A program made the translations under genes and the position numbers. Positions 46,056 to 46,113 of a DNA stretch of 46,113 bases are shown here, one piece after another. The stretch lies in NCBI RefSeq assembly GCF_001261715.1, contig NZ_CVRU01000170.1:1-46113 (forward strand). Direction: 5' to 3'. The notes under the pieces are model-generated. The model saw nothing but the letters and a program-made list of their open reading frames with translations, searched no databases and was not told where the DNA came from. This stretch comes from Dysgonomonas sp. HGC4. Lineage in GTDB: Bacteria; Bacteroidota; Bacteroidia; Bacteroidales; Dysgonomonadaceae. Numbering within the stretch: the stretch's first letter is position 1; every line of letters starts with the position of its first letter.

Positions 46056-46113
46056 ATTCGTATTATTAGAAAGAATTTTCATGATATTTGAAGTAAAGAT
46101 AACTTTTTCCACT

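Overview
The window is AT-rich chromosomal DNA from a Bacteroidales-type bacterium, most likely Dysgonomonas or a near relative; the genus is an inference. The signs are Bacteroidetes promoter elements (TAnnTTTG at -7) before several genes and both tRNAs, a type IX secretion C-terminal sorting domain, two SusB-like GH97 alpha-glucosidases, Bacteroidetes-type TssD (Hcp) proteins, a PF14121-type porin and pyruvate:ferredoxin oxidoreductase. No rRNA, CRISPR array, insertion sequence, integrase or phage gene was recognised.

Layout. 1-9.6 kb is mostly minus strand: a secreted protein of seven 29-residue DKNYY-type repeats, tRNA-Ser(UGA), a secreted EEP-family phosphatase/nuclease, an AddB-like nuclease, outer-membrane phospholipase A, a YkgJ-type cysteine-cluster protein overlapping L-asparaginase, then elaA-galE. 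9.9-13.4 kb holds rnpA-yidD (+), two minus genes (HTH_42 AlkZ-like protein and a free-standing B3/4 protein) and a short TatD-family hydrolase (+). 13.5-26 kb is plus strand: a two-TM membrane protein, a ModF-like twin ABC ATPase, a DUF2147 lipid/periplasmic-type protein, a choloylglycine hydrolase-family enzyme, a porin with a periplasmic-binding-like protein, an AAA ATPase and nifJ. 26.2-29 kb (-) is an 838-residue T9SS client overlapping a small single-TM protein. A gene-free 1.2 kb follows. 30.2-34 kb (+) carries a DUF1493-like protein, polyprenyl synthase, tatD, tRNA-Ser(GGA) and rluF. 34.2-46 kb holds a LacI regulator, an SLC45-type sugar transporter, an orphan TssD-TssD-candidate effector-candidate immunity cassette, a divergent flavodoxin-fold oxidoreductase/HxlR pair, and GH97 - acyltransferase - GH97.

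How the parts work together. LacI, the SLC45 transporter and the two GH97 enzymes look like a dispersed alpha-glucan/maltose set with no SusC/SusD in the window. A perfect 16-bp CG-centred palindrome upstream of one GH97 gene is a good LacI-family operator candidate. The TssD cassette at 36.9-38.8 kb splits this set and has no type VI structural gene near it, so it looks like a cargo island.

Two things deserve most attention: the orphan TssD/effector/immunity cassette, and a short recurring palindrome (consensus near AGGTCTGAGACCTT, nine copies found by eye) that usually sits 10-130 nt upstream of start codons of unrelated genes. Start codons were moved from TTG/GTG extensions to internal ATGs where signal peptides, promoters or family length supported it.
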